Source: CAZFZT01 sp964523675 (GTDB lineage: Bacteria > Planctomycetota > Phycisphaerae > Phycisphaerales > SM1A02). From it: DNA of 13,496 bases. The DNA lies in NCBI GenBank assembly GCA_964523675.1, contig CAZFZT010000084.1, forward strand, positions 1-13,496, given 5' to 3'. Each line of letters begins with the position of its first letter. Position 1 is the first letter of the stretch. The notes beneath the pieces are model-generated. The model searched no databases and was not told the origin of the DNA. It worked only from the letters and a program-made list of their open reading frames with translations. The translations under genes were made by a program, and so were the position numbers. Positions 13,241 through 13,496 of the stretch are shown here, piece after piece.

Positions 13241-13257
13241 CCGCAGGTTTCTTGCGG
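13241..13257 (+). other. RNA hairpin in front of the mfd-like gene
   Basis: CCGCAGG (13241-13247) pairs with CTTGCGG (13251-13257), seven pairs including one G-U, around a TTT loop. It ends 13 nt before the ATG at 13271. There is no T-run, so it is more likely a translational or stability element than a terminator. If translation began at the alternative ATG at 13238 the hairpin would be inside the coding sequence. Confidence 0.3.
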
Positions 13258-13270
13258 TGTCGAGCCGTCG

Positions 13271-13496
13271 ATGGCGTACGATCTTCTTCACCAAGAGCAC
13301 TTCACCACCGGCGAATCGTTCGCCGGCCGCTTCCCCGTGCGCACTCGACGTATGACTCCACGCTGGCTCCAGTTCATTTCATCGCAACCCTCGCTGAGGC
13401 AACTCACCAAGGCGATCGATGAGGCAACGCCAGCCACAACCATTTCTGCACGCGGCTCCGTTGGATCGAGCACAACCGCACTGGCTGCCGCCCTAC
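13271..13496 (+). CDS. mfd: Probable transcription-repair coupling factor, N-terminal fragment (runs off the window)
   Basis: Seventy-five codons are visible and the frame is open at the end of the window. The fragment has the character of the Mfd N-terminus (UvrB-like domain 1a): a helix around WLQFISSQPSLRQLTKAI, then a strand TTISARG and a Gly-Ser segment with a following helix (GSVGSSTTALAAAL), which corresponds to the usual 'V.GL.GSA.ALLAA.L' pattern of Mfd. A complete Mfd would be over 1,000 residues; it removes stalled RNA polymerase and recruits UvrA for repair. ATG 13271 is chosen because an upstream in-frame ATG at 13238 would add a short, non-conserved-looking segment and place a hairpin in the coding sequence. 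Neither has a ribosome binding site. The identification rests on a short stretch and is moderate. Confidence 0.55.
   Translation, partial: MAYDLLHQEHFTTGESFAGRFPVRTRRMTPRWLQFISSQPSLRQLTKAIDEATPATTISARGSVGSSTTALAAAL

Noticed and set aside
1..13496. CRISPR array, insertion sequence, prophage or tRNA genes
   Set aside because: No regularly spaced repeats, terminal inverted repeats with a transposase, phage genes or cloverleaf sequence were seen; intergenic gaps are all short.

Overview
This 13.5 kb window is high-GC bacterial chromosome. The gene families suggest a planctomycete, probably near the Phycisphaerae: a GyrB with a long insert, HtrA/PDZ genes in tandem, a GH10-like protein without a signal peptide, and several lineage-style hypothetical genes, many without a Shine-Dalgarno sequence. 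This placement is an impression from protein character, not a database result. I see no tRNA, rRNA, CRISPR array, insertion sequence or prophage gene. Coding density is high and no gap without a gene exceeds about 225 bases.

Layout. (1) 87-2693 (+): gyrB, complete and apparently functional. (2) 2715-10191 (-): five genes in one direction, read from right to left. They are an active HtrA-type serine protease; a PDZ protein with two degenerate trypsin-like domains; a DUF72/YecE protein; a metallo-beta-lactamase-fold protein lacking nearly all zinc ligands; and a secreted protein resembling the C-terminal half of a gingipain-type (C25) peptidase without its cysteine. gyrB and the last of these converge with 21 bp between stop codons. 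(3) 10192-10324: divergent intergenic region with overlapping inverted repeats. (4) 10325-11102 (+): a small lipoprotein and a 74-residue membrane protein with its own promoter, strong ribosome binding site and likely terminator. (5) 11326-13496 (+): a GH10-like TIM-barrel protein lacking the acid/base glutamate, a ComEA-type helix-hairpin-helix protein with one membrane anchor, and the start of a probable mfd gene that runs off the window.

The most interesting feature is the number of apparent pseudoenzymes. Four of the eight complete protein genes outside gyrB and the protease carry a recognisable or suspected enzyme fold whose catalytic or metal-binding residues are replaced while the frame stays intact. 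The clearest biological proposal is the secreted pair formed by an intact HtrA (His110/Asp140/Ser218) and, immediately downstream, a double-dead HtrA-like protein with two PDZ domains and a lone CxxC pair, which could act as adaptor, chaperone or inhibitor for the active protease. Two minus-strand genes (starts at 4661 and 6364) also have a -10-like hexamer exactly 5 nt before the start codon, which suggests leaderless transcripts. All family assignments come from reading motifs by eye.
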